A model generated the notes under the pieces. That model was not told the origin of the DNA and did no database searches. It saw only the letters and a program-made list of their open reading frames with translations. A program made the translations under genes and the position numbers. From assembly GCA_026994735.1 (NCBI GenBank), contig JALWQD010000158.1:1-14373 (forward strand): a stretch of 14,373 bases of DNA, in the 5' to 3' direction. Shown piece after piece: positions 1-6,068 of the stretch (positions within the stretch are counted from its first letter, which is position 1; every line of letters starts with the position of its first letter). This DNA is from Gammaproteobacteria bacterium. Its GTDB lineage: Bacteria > Pseudomonadota > Gammaproteobacteria > SZUA-140.

Positions 1-75
1 TCGATTCACCTCACCGGCACCAATAATCAATGACTTTTCGTGATGCCTGTGTTCTCGTAAATAAGGTACAGACAT
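1..75 (-). CDS. Partial gene, Rossmann-like N-terminus (runs off left edge)
   Basis: An ATG at 75 on the minus strand opens 25 codons that stay open to the window edge. The peptide reads MSVPYLREHRHHEK followed by SLIIGAGEVNR. A hydrophobic strand followed by GAGE resembles the first beta-strand and glycine loop of an NAD(P)- or nucleotide-binding Rossmann fold, although the third glycine of a classical GxGxxG is not present. An AGGTG Shine-Dalgarno-like sequence lies 7 bases upstream of the ATG, which supports this start. The gene diverges from the HDOD gene at 297; the roughly 220 bases between them must hold both promoters. Too little is visible to assign a substrate or family. Confidence 0.5.
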   Translation of the reverse strand, partial: MSVPYLREHRHHEKSLIIGAGEVNR

Positions 76-296
76 CGTCAACACCTGCGGGGCATCACCG
101 CTTCGCGCACATCCTGCAATCAGACGCTAACCACAGCGCTTAATCATCACCTCGCCACACGTACGTAATTGCCACAGTGATTAGTGGGTGACTGACAGAC
201 AAGGTCAGACTATTCAGGCAGCCCCACCCATATCATGGTTATTATCGCTATGCCGATATTGATTATAAAGGCACGATCAAACCAGGGATAACGGAC

Positions 297-1280
297 ATGC
301 AGACTCAAATCAGGCAGCTGGCTCAAGAAGCGGGCAATGACGTCGACATCTCACATTTTATTCTCGATAAATTTGTTCGTGAGATGCCGCTGCTACCCAA
401 TATTGTCACGCGCTTGCTGACTATCGATCGGGATTCTGATAACTATTTTGATACATTAACCACCCTGGCTGAACTTGATCCCTGCTTTGCCATCAAGATC
501 ATCAACATGGCCAATTCCGTCTATTTCAAACCGGATCATGAAATATCCCGGATTTCGCACGCACTGAGTCGTATCGGGGCCAATACGATATCGGAAGTGA
601 TCAGTAATATGTCGATCATGCGTGTTTTCATGCCAACAAATGATGATCAGCGCTATCTCTGGGTACATGCCATTGAAACCGCGCTTTGCAGCCGCTTCAT
701 TACCCGCTTGTTAGCTGATGCCCGTGGCCTTGCTGATGAGGCCTATCTTGCCGGTTTATTACATGATGTTGGCCGCTTTGTCATGCTTGAGAATACGCCC
801 GGGGATATGGCCAAGGTCGATTCGACCCATTGGCATACACCGAAGGAACTCGTTTCTGCCGAGCAAAACCTCTACGGCTATAACCATGCCGAACTGGGGA
901 GTAAAATCTGCACACAGATCCAACTCCCCGACCTGCTAAACCAGGTAATTCGCAGGCACCATAGCAACCAGCTCAATAAACCGGGCCTTACCCTTGAACC
1001 ACAGACACGGCTATTAATCCAGATTGTTCAGATCAGCGATCTTTTCAGCACAATTATTCTCCGTGACCCGAACATCAATCACTGGAAACACGGACAACTT
1101 TGTCAACAAATAGAAATGCGCTGTCTTAATATGGCCTGCTCTGATTTACGCCTCAACCCGGAAACATTGGCAGACCAGGTTCGTCAACTGCAAATCGATA
1201 CCGAAACCAGGGTCAGACAGTTAGGCATTTTTGCCAGAGATAATGTCTTTATGCCTATCCGGGCAGGCAACGCCGGATGA
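297..1280 (+). CDS. HDOD domain signalling protein
   Basis: This 327-residue soluble protein carries an HDOD domain over most of its N-terminal two thirds. Visible landmarks are the opening MPLLPNIVTRLL (30-41), the helix LDPCFAIKIINMANSVYF (60-77), ISHALSRIG (86-94), and the HD-like core LAGLLHDVGRFVML (151-164), in which H156-D157 is retained. NHAELG (196-201) and RRHH (219-222) follow. HDOD proteins are non-enzymatic relatives of HD phosphohydrolases and often act in bacterial signalling, including cyclic-di-GMP and chemotaxis circuits. No receiver, GGDEF or EAL domain is attached, and the C-terminal 80 residues look like a helical extension. AGGGAT lies 8 bases before the ATG. No operon partner is visible. 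The family call is strong; the specific role is unknown. Confidence 0.9.
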   Translation: MQTQIRQLAQEAGNDVDISHFILDKFVREMPLLPNIVTRLLTIDRDSDNYFDTLTTLAELDPCFAIKIINMANSVYFKPDHEISRISHALSRIGANTISEVISNMSIMRVFMPTNDDQRYLWVHAIETALCSRFITRLLADARGLADEAYLAGLLHDVGRFVMLENTPGDMAKVDSTHWHTPKELVSAEQNLYGYNHAELGSKICTQIQLPDLLNQVIRRHHSNQLNKPGLTLEPQTRLLIQIVQISDLFSTIILRDPNINHWKHGQLCQQIEMRCLNMACSDLRLNPETLADQVRQLQIDTETRVRQLGIFARDNVFMPIRAGNAG

Positions 1281-1445
1281 ACAATATCGGTCATGCATAC
1301 ATTAGGACCACCTCAGCAAAATCGCTCGTAAAAAAACGCCGGATGGTGCCTGGCCATAAAAGCAGTAAGTGATGGGTATCATCTTTTCATTTTGTAATTT
1401 TTTCCAACATCAAGGCGACTTCTTGCACTGAATCGCCGCAATAAA

Positions 1446-1474
1446 AAAGGCGGCAAATCTGGCTTGCCGCCTTT
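1446..1474. terminator. Bidirectional Rho-independent terminator
   Basis: An 11-bp perfect stem (AAAGGCGGCAA / TTGCCGCCTTT) with a 7-base loop sits between the plus-strand HDOD gene and the minus-strand small gene at 1545-1709. Read on the minus strand, the stem runs straight into TTTTTTATT, a strong U-tract. On the plus strand the tract is broken but T-rich. It probably ends the minus-strand small transcript and may also stop the HDOD transcript. Confidence 0.85.
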
Positions 1475-1544
1475 ACTATTTTTCTCTCTTTAGGCAGCAG
1501 AAGATTTGCTGCTCCGCCTCAGTAAACACGGCTTACAGCCACAT

Positions 1545-1709
1545 TCAAGAACGCGCCTTCATGCAGCCTTGATAACGACGGTCATGGCAGGGAGTAGCAT
1601 AAAGCTTTGATATTTCATCATTACTTTGTCTAAATACAGGCCCTTTATCACCTGATGCGGCTCTGCATTCATCCGTCTTAACGGCCTTTCCTTTCGTCTT
1701 CTCAAGCAT
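1545..1709 (-). CDS. Small hypothetical protein, 54 residues, three cysteines
   Basis: An ATG at 1709 (minus) opens a 54-codon frame ending in TGA at 1545. The start is chosen because AAGGAAGGAG, a near-ideal Shine-Dalgarno site, ends 6 bases upstream. The protein begins MLEKTKGKAVKTDECR and ends with YATPCHDRRYQGCMKARS. It is basic and hydrophilic, has no signal peptide or membrane segment, and has cysteines at 15, 41 and 49. I recognise no family. The gene has its own transcription unit: a consensus-like promoter at 1816-1845, a leader of about 100 bases with two hairpins, and the terminator at 1446-1474. That layout argues for a real expressed small protein, though a regulatory RNA with an incidental frame cannot be excluded. 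Confidence 0.6.
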   Translation of the reverse strand: MLEKTKGKAVKTDECRAASGDKGPVFRQSNDEISKLYATPCHDRRYQGCMKARS

Positions 1710-1743
1710 AGCGAACTCCTTCCTTTGCTTTTGACACCCAACC

Positions 1744-1783
1744 CGCCTTGCCGAGACAAGGCGATCCGTGGCAAACCCGCCAC
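1744..1783 (-). promoter_or_regulatory. Structured 5' leader with two hairpins
   Basis: Between the promoter and the start codon of the 54-residue gene lie two perfect hairpins in series. GTGGC/GCCAC (1768-1783) has a 6-base loop, and CGCCTTG/CAAGGCG (1744-1763) has a 7-bp stem and 6-base loop. The second is followed on the minus strand by about 30 bases and then the Shine-Dalgarno site. No U-tract follows, so it is not an obvious terminator. It does not match any riboswitch consensus I can recall. It may control stability or translation of the small gene. Confidence 0.4.
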
Positions 1784-1815
1784 CAAACCCTGAACAGGTA
1801 CCCCACTCGAAGGCA

Positions 1816-1845
1816 GGATAACAGACAAAATGCTATCATTGTCAA
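1816..1845 (-). promoter_or_regulatory. Sigma-70-type promoter for the small gene at 1545-1709
   Basis: A perfect TTGACA -35 box lies at 1845-1840 (minus) and a TTATCC -10-like box at 1821-1816, with an 18-base spacer. Transcription would start near 1809, giving a leader of about 100 bases before the ATG at 1709. The -35 box is ideal and the -10 box is imperfect. Confidence 0.5.
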
Positions 1846-1913
1846 GTAGATACTATCCTTTCTCTCTCCGTCTTCATGAAGCCTGCAAAATACGTTTGTT
1901 TAATGACAGCCAC

Positions 1914-1942
1914 AAAAAAGCCGCGATAAACGCGGCTTTTTT
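1914..1942 (-). terminator. Rho-independent terminator of the methyltransferase gene
   Basis: A 12-bp perfect stem (AAAAAAGCCGCG / CGCGGCTTTTTT) with a 5-base ATAAA loop lies about 30 bases beyond the methyltransferase stop codon. The uninterrupted T-run makes it a textbook intrinsic terminator. It is symmetric and could work on either strand, but only the minus-strand gene lies upstream. Confidence 0.9.
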
Positions 1943-1974
1943 GATCAGAGAGCATACAACACTCACGATGACGA

Positions 1975-3021
1975 TTAGCGTTTCCAGCCACTGACCATAA
2001 TAAAAGGACTCGGGGGCTCCATCTGCTCAGATTTAACGTCGACAAAGCCGACATCACGAAGAATATCTTCCATCTCGGTCGTCGAATAGGACGAACCAGC
2101 CATGGTGTTGATGATTTGATTGACACCAATCAATGCCGCCAGTGAAGGTCCTTTCTTGTCGGCATGGAGCAGCTGCTCCTGAATCAGGATAACGCCATCC
2201 TTGTTCATCGAGTCATAGCACTTCTGCAACAAGGCACGAATATTCTCTGGCGATTCCTGGTTAGTCATCGAAGAAAGCAACATGGCATCATTACCGGGGC
2301 CAATGTTGAGGCTGTCGGTATTGTAATCACCAGGAAGCAACTTAACGGTGTCCTGCATATTGTATTGATCGACAATTTCCGCAGCAATCTGCAAATTTTG
2401 CTCACGATCCATGGCAACAGCCTTCAAACCTGGATAGGCTTCGCAAAATTTAATGGCAAAGGTCGCTGGCCCACAGCCAACATCCATAATCTGTTTCTTG
2501 CCGCTGAGATCAAAAAGTTTAGTCAACACATCAGACTGTGACAGGGCACGGTTATGCATGCCCATCATGTAATCACGAGTTTCCTGGTCCGAATATTCCT
2601 TATGCATCAGCGCCGAAGGCTTGCCTGTTTTAACAGTATCGTAGAGACCACCCCAGGCTTCATACCAGTTTTCGAACATATAGACGATACCGCCCTGGTA
2701 AAACTTGCTCGATTGGGCGAGGAAGGTCTTGGTAAACTCGTTGTTCATGAAGGTATCGCCATCGCGATCGAGAAAACCGATCGAGACCAGGGCACTTAAC
2801 AAGGCCCCCAAACAACGACGATCCGATTCCGTTTCACGCGTCAGGGTGTCGAGATCCTTCGACCCATCACTGAGCAAATTAAAGATATCCAGCCGATTGG
2901 CGGCATGCAAAACACAGGAATTCCAGTAAGCCGATGCTACCTGCATAACCTTCATAGGATCCATGCCCTCAGGCAGATCCCAACTGCTTGCGCCGCTCTT
3001 CTTGTCCCAGGAACCAGACAT
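1975..3021 (-). CDS. SAM-dependent methyltransferase, O-methyltransferase type with dimerisation domain
   Basis: This 348-residue protein has the two-domain layout of the dimeric O-methyltransferase family (acetylserotonin/hydroxyneurosporene/BchU type). An N-terminal winged-helix dimerisation region spans about 24-100. A Rossmann methyltransferase domain starts at motif I, MDVGCGPATF (179-188), followed by the acidic SAM-ribose position AVAMD (201-205) and GDYN (231-234). In many family members a catalytic His sits in an LHDW-like motif after the strand LLSS; here the aligned stretch reads MTNQESPENI (252-261), with Asn254 replacing it. This may mean a different acceptor or a carbon/other methylation. 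AGGGGG lies 5 bases before the ATG. It is monocistronic, with a strong promoter at 3068-3096 and a terminator at 1914-1942. The substrate is unknown. Confidence 0.88.
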   Translation of the reverse strand: MSGSWDKKSGASSWDLPEGMDPMKVMQVASAYWNSCVLHAANRLDIFNLLSDGSKDLDTLTRETESDRRCLGALLSALVSIGFLDRDGDTFMNNEFTKTFLAQSSKFYQGGIVYMFENWYEAWGGLYDTVKTGKPSALMHKEYSDQETRDYMMGMHNRALSQSDVLTKLFDLSGKKQIMDVGCGPATFAIKFCEAYPGLKAVAMDREQNLQIAAEIVDQYNMQDTVKLLPGDYNTDSLNIGPGNDAMLLSSMTNQESPENIRALLQKCYDSMNKDGVILIQEQLLHADKKGPSLAALIGVNQIINTMAGSSYSTTEMEDILRDVGFVDVKSEQMEPPSPFIMVSGWKR

Positions 3022-3067
3022 TAATACCCCCTAACAAGGTGAATTTATTGATAAAAATAAACGCCGG

Positions 3068-3096
3068 ATTATATCCAAAAATAGCCGCTCTGTCCA
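3068..3096 (-). promoter_or_regulatory. Sigma-70 promoter of the methyltransferase gene
   Basis: A perfect TATAAT -10 box (3073-3068, minus) lies 17 bases from a TGGACA -35 box (3096-3091), one mismatch from consensus. Transcription would start near 3061, giving a leader of about 40 bases before the ATG at 3021. This is the best promoter match seen in the window. Confidence 0.8.
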
Positions 3097-3135
3097 GAGT
3101 CGGCACCTTAACAACGACGCGATCTTGCCTTTACA

Positions 3136-3666
3136 TTAATTCTTGTCGTCCTGCGGGAGCCTGTCTTGGCCCTCTAACGGACTGACATAGCCAGCCGCAC
3201 GAATGGCAACAGTATTTCGGATACGCGTACAAACCTTACCGTCTGCACGCCGGTACGACATCATAAAACAGGGGTCTGAGCGCTGCTTTTCACGCAGTTC
3301 TTCCTCTATCGACAGCTGCAGATCCTCAGGAAAGTCGAATTCAAGGATTAAAGCGGAATTTCCAACACGGATAAAATCAAATTCGAGACGCTTGGCTGCA
3401 ACACGATACCCTGGAAACCGGTGCAAGCAAGCAAGCGCAGGGATCGGGTCAGCAAGACAAGCCTGGCTACCGCCAAACATATTACCGAGGCCATTACGAA
3501 CAAAGCGTCCGAGAGGCAAACGAATACGCACATGCCCCCAATCAGTCGAACATTCCAGCACTCGGATTCGCATCAACCAAAAAGGAGGATAAAGAGCCAG
3601 ACGTCTTTTTGACGTTAATACGTTCACCAAAACCCAGTGCCACAAAGATTGTCTGTTGTTGTTCAC
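3136..3666 (-). CDS. DUF4442-like hotdog-fold protein
   Basis: The frame is open from an ATG at 3711, but I prefer the GTG at 3666 because GGAGTGGGGC directly precedes it, while the ATG has no ribosome site. That gives 176 residues. The sequence matches the DUF4442 branch of hotdog-fold thioesterase-like proteins. It has LALYPPFW and then RIRVLECSTDWGHVRIRLPL near the N-terminus, followed by the characteristic NMFGGSQACLADPIPAL (hotdog helix) and KRLEFDFIRVGNSALILEF. In the hotdog fold the helix glycines and Asp often line an acyl-thioester pocket, but most DUF4442 members are uncharacterised. It lies 63 bases downstream of the cytochrome-thioredoxin stop if GTG is used, on the same strand, so it is probably the last gene of that operon. 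Any link to its redox neighbours is unclear. Confidence 0.75.
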   Translation of the reverse strand: MNNNRQSLWHWVLVNVLTSKRRLALYPPFWLMRIRVLECSTDWGHVRIRLPLGRFVRNGLGNMFGGSQACLADPIPALACLHRFPGYRVAAKRLEFDFIRVGNSALILEFDFPEDLQLSIEEELREKQRSDPCFMMSYRRADGKVCTRIRNTVAIRAAGYVSPLEGQDRLPQDDKN

Positions 3667-3729
3667 GCCCCACTCCGCTACGTCACCGCGCATGCCGAAC
3701 CGGCTTTCCATACAGATTCGACGGATAAA

Positions 3730-5403
3730 TCACGAATCCTTGCTAACAGCATCGCTCATGAGGCGGAGAAAGGGAAGGGCACGATTTGCAGGCAGAAAGT
3801 GGCGTAAATCGCCAGCTCCAGCCGGCAAGTCCTGACGCACACTACCATCCGGATTAACGACAAATATTCTCGGCACATAATCACCCGCCCGCAAAAATTT
3901 CTCATCAACAACCAAGCCCGGCTGATCAACGTCCTGTCGCGCCATAACCAGCCCATGACTGGCTGCAATCACATCCGGATTGCGAAAAATTGACTGATAC
4001 GCATGGCAGGTCGGGCACCACTCGGCAAAGAAAATCATCATCATCGGTTTACCACTTTCCTGCGCCTTCAATAAACCCTGGCGATAGTCATACCAGGTGA
4101 TTTCATCATCATTCCAGTCTACTGCCTGACGGCCAACCGCAGTTGCCGCGACAATGTGTGCCGATGGCAAGGCCAGCGGCTCAAACACTTGCCGGTAAAC
4201 ACTGAAAGACGAACGTTCACTCTCTGCCAGGGCCTCACTCAACCAGTGCCGGGCCTGGCCAGCAGCAAGTGACTCCAGCCGGGCAGCGAAAAAACGACGG
4301 TAAAAAGCATCGGGTTCAACAATAAGCTCGACCTGTAATTGCTCACCAGCAACAGTGGCGGATGTCTGATATTCGAAAATTTTTGTCTCATCAGGCGCTA
4401 TCCGCGTATCGTAACGTTCTGCTGTCAGGTCCAGGCTGAGTTCACGGCCAATATAAGCCTCTTGTACACTACCCTTGATGGTGCGGCCTTGCTTGTCCAG
4501 CATCTCTGCCCGCACCACAATTCTGGCTGTTGCATAGGTCGGAAAAAGATGCCCGGCCCCCTGATTTTCAATGGCTATTCTTGCCTTGAATAAATTCTTT
4601 CCGGAAACAATCTCCCGCTCAACACTGACAGCCATAGCCTGTTGCACCATGCTACGGTCATGAATGCCTCGCCAGAGATGGCGCCGTTTTGGCATATGAC
4701 AATCCTGGCATTGGACGCCTGCACGCGCATAGCGACTCGCCTGCCATTCTCGATAGGTATCTTCAATAAGCTTGCCGTTGAGAGCAAAACCTGTCGACGA
4801 AAATTGATGGCAGCGCTGGCAAAAAGCCGAATTCAGGAATGCGGAACTGGCAACAAAACCAGCATGTGAACCCTTGCCCTTAATGACACCGCCAGCCCGA
4901 GGTGTCGCTGGAGGACCAAAACGGCGATGCTTACGTACATGGCAGCCGGCACAAACCAAACCTTGCTGAACAAGGCCGGCTTGCGTCACCGATCCCGATT
5001 GTTCAGCCAGCGGAGCATGACAGGAGCGACATATTTTTCCGCTTTCAGGATCAGTGACATCAAGGTCCAGCAACTGCCCTAGCAAGCCCGGCCCCATGCT
5101 TCGACTGTGGCGGCTACCCTGCCAATCTGCATATTGATCGGGATGACAACGGCCGCAGTCAACGGCTGCCAATGACGCTTCCAAAGGACTAAAAGCACCC
5201 GGTGGAGGGCCCATAGCAGGCAGCGCTTGCGGCCAGTGCCGAACAAGAAAACGGGCTTCCTCCGCCGTTGGCATAGCCGCAGTATAGCTGCCAACATCAC
5301 GCTGACCGGCACTCTTTACCGTATCATTCTGCTGCTCCCGACTACAGGCAGATATGAGTACTATCGCAGCGACAAGATATAACTTGCTGCACATACTATT
5401 CAT
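3730..5403 (-). CDS. Pentahaem cytochrome c - thioredoxin fusion lipoprotein
   Basis: The start is placed at the ATG at 5403, with GAGG just upstream; an upstream ATG at 5451 lacks a ribosome site. Numbering here is from 5451. A signal segment ending VLISAC suggests a lipoprotein with Cys36 lipidated. Five CxxCH haem motifs follow at 99, 141, 167, 211 and 248. Typical cytochrome c554-like context is visible (HPDQYADWQGSRHS; CQDCHMP). The middle, about 275-400, is beta-rich (GAGHLFPTYATAR), as in many multihaem proteins. The C-terminal domain, about 455-560, is thioredoxin-like: MMMIFFAEWCPTCH with active-site C479/C482 and YVPRIFVV with cis-Pro527. CPTCH also fits the haem motif, so a sixth haem is conceivable. 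The protein should act in the periplasm, moving electrons or handling dithiols. It lies just downstream of the NPC-repeat genes. Confidence 0.9.
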   Translation of the reverse strand: MNSMCSKLYLVAAIVLISACSREQQNDTVKSAGQRDVGSYTAAMPTAEEARFLVRHWPQALPAMGPPPGAFSPLEASLAAVDCGRCHPDQYADWQGSRHSRSMGPGLLGQLLDLDVTDPESGKICRSCHAPLAEQSGSVTQAGLVQQGLVCAGCHVRKHRRFGPPATPRAGGVIKGKGSHAGFVASSAFLNSAFCQRCHQFSSTGFALNGKLIEDTYREWQASRYARAGVQCQDCHMPKRRHLWRGIHDRSMVQQAMAVSVEREIVSGKNLFKARIAIENQGAGHLFPTYATARIVVRAEMLDKQGRTIKGSVQEAYIGRELSLDLTAERYDTRIAPDETKIFEYQTSATVAGEQLQVELIVEPDAFYRRFFAARLESLAAGQARHWLSEALAESERSSFSVYRQVFEPLALPSAHIVAATAVGRQAVDWNDDEITWYDYRQGLLKAQESGKPMMMIFFAEWCPTCHAYQSIFRNPDVIAASHGLVMARQDVDQPGLVVDEKFLRAGDYVPRIFVVNPDGSVRQDLPAGAGDLRHFLPANRALPFLRLMSDAVSKDS

Positions 5404-5539
5404 AGCACCTCGCAACGCTACAATGCAGATCGCATGCCACAGCCTGACCATAAACGCTAGTAATAACAGCCCATCCAGACAACCACTATTGTCGCCTATG
5501 GCGTCCTTTGTCAGAGAGGCAATATCAGACTACCCATAA

Positions 5540-6016
5540 TCACATATGGCAAGGGTTCATTGCTTTCCCTTTGGCATGGCAAGGATTCTTCATGTGGCAC
5601 GGGTTCATTGCTTTCCCTTTGGCATGGCAGGGATTCTTCATGTGGCACGGATTCATCGCCATCCCTTTGGCATGACAGGGATTCTTCATGTGGCAAGGGT
5701 TCATTGCTTTCCCTTTGGCATGGCAGGGATTCTTCATGTGGCACGGGTTCATTGCTTTCCCTTTGTCATGACAGGGATTCTTCATGTGGCAAGGGTTCAT
5801 TGCTTTCCCTTTGGCATCACAGGGATTCTTCATGTGGCACGGATTCATCGCCATCCCTTTGGCATGGCAGGGATTCTTCATCATGCTGTTATCAGCCAAT
5901 ATGACTTTTTCAGGAACAGTCTGCATGGCAATAATTGCGCCAGACTCTGCCCAGGCTGCCGGTGATAGCAATGTCGCCAGCAGCAAAAAGAGTATCGTTA
6001 GTTTTATCTTGTTCAT
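5540..6016 (-). CDS. Secreted NPCH-repeat protein (7 x 16 residues, Cys/His/Met-rich)
   Basis: This protein of 158-159 residues has a clear signal peptide, MNKIKLTILFLL...AWA, with cleavage after Ala24. Two ATGs are adjacent (6019, 6016). I take the second because AAGGAG is then 6 bases away, not 3. After a linker of about 20 residues, seven perfect-length repeats of MKNPCHAKGKAMNPCH fill the rest of the protein (47-158, numbered from 6019). Repeat 2 has D for the first H, repeat 3 has D after it, and repeats 1 and 5 have M for the second K. This gives 14 Cys, 13 repeat His and many Met, with Cys spacing alternating 6 and 10. There is no CxxCH, so ordinary haem attachment is not expected. The ligand set suggests binding of a soft metal such as Cu(I), which is inference. 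It lies 52 bases after the NPC membrane-protein gene. Confidence 0.88.
   Translation of the reverse strand: MNKIKLTILFLLLATLLSPAAWAESGAIIAMQTVPEKVILADNSMMKNPCHAKGMAMNPCHMKNPCDAKGKAMNPCHMKNPCHDKGKAMNPCHMKNPCHAKGKAMNPCHMKNPCHAKGMAMNPCHMKNPCHAKGKAMNPCHMKNPCHAKGKAMNPCHM
5546..5881 (-). repeat. Seven tandem 48-bp coding repeats
   Basis: Seven in-frame 48-bp units, near-identical at DNA level, encode the seven 16-residue repeats of the NPCH protein. The array ends one codon before the stop. Few differences separate units, and two units share the same Lys-to-Met variant, which points to recent duplication or gene conversion. Because 48 is divisible by 3 and the unit lacks stops in several frames, long spurious open frames also appear on both strands here. 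Confidence 0.95.
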
Positions 6017-6068
6017 CATTTTCTCCTTAGTTGACGTATTATCAAGCGCCCAAAATAATCAACCCCCG

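Noticed and set aside
1278..1373. 31-residue plus-strand frame starting in the HDOD stop codon
   Set aside because: It overlaps the stop as ATGA, but the peptide has no recognisable features and no adequate ribosome site.
1386..1500. Minus-strand frame ending VQEVALMLEKITK beyond the terminator
   Set aside because: It looks protein-like but has no start codon with a ribosome site and reads through the terminator stem.
1559..1828. 89-residue minus-strand frame over the small-gene leader
   Set aside because: It runs through the promoter and leader hairpins, has no ribosome site and overlaps the better supported 54-residue frame.
5511..5744. Minus-strand frame of 70-odd codons overlapping the repeat array
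   Set aside because: It is another frame of the same repeat on the coding strand, with no start signal and no hydrophobic or conserved features.
5546..5881. CRISPR array, from the regular 48-bp spacing
   Set aside because: The units are contiguous, with no unique spacers between them, and they encode an in-frame protein repeat.
5546..5881. NPCH motifs as c-type haem attachment sites
   Set aside because: Each motif has only one Cys before the His; bacterial cytochrome c maturation needs CxxCH, which is absent.
5546..5965. Long plus-strand open frames (139, 114 and 173 codons) across the NPCH repeats
   Set aside because: They are antisense products of a stop-free 48-bp repeat. They lack ribosome sites, while the minus-strand frame has a signal peptide, a Shine-Dalgarno site and a sensible repeat.
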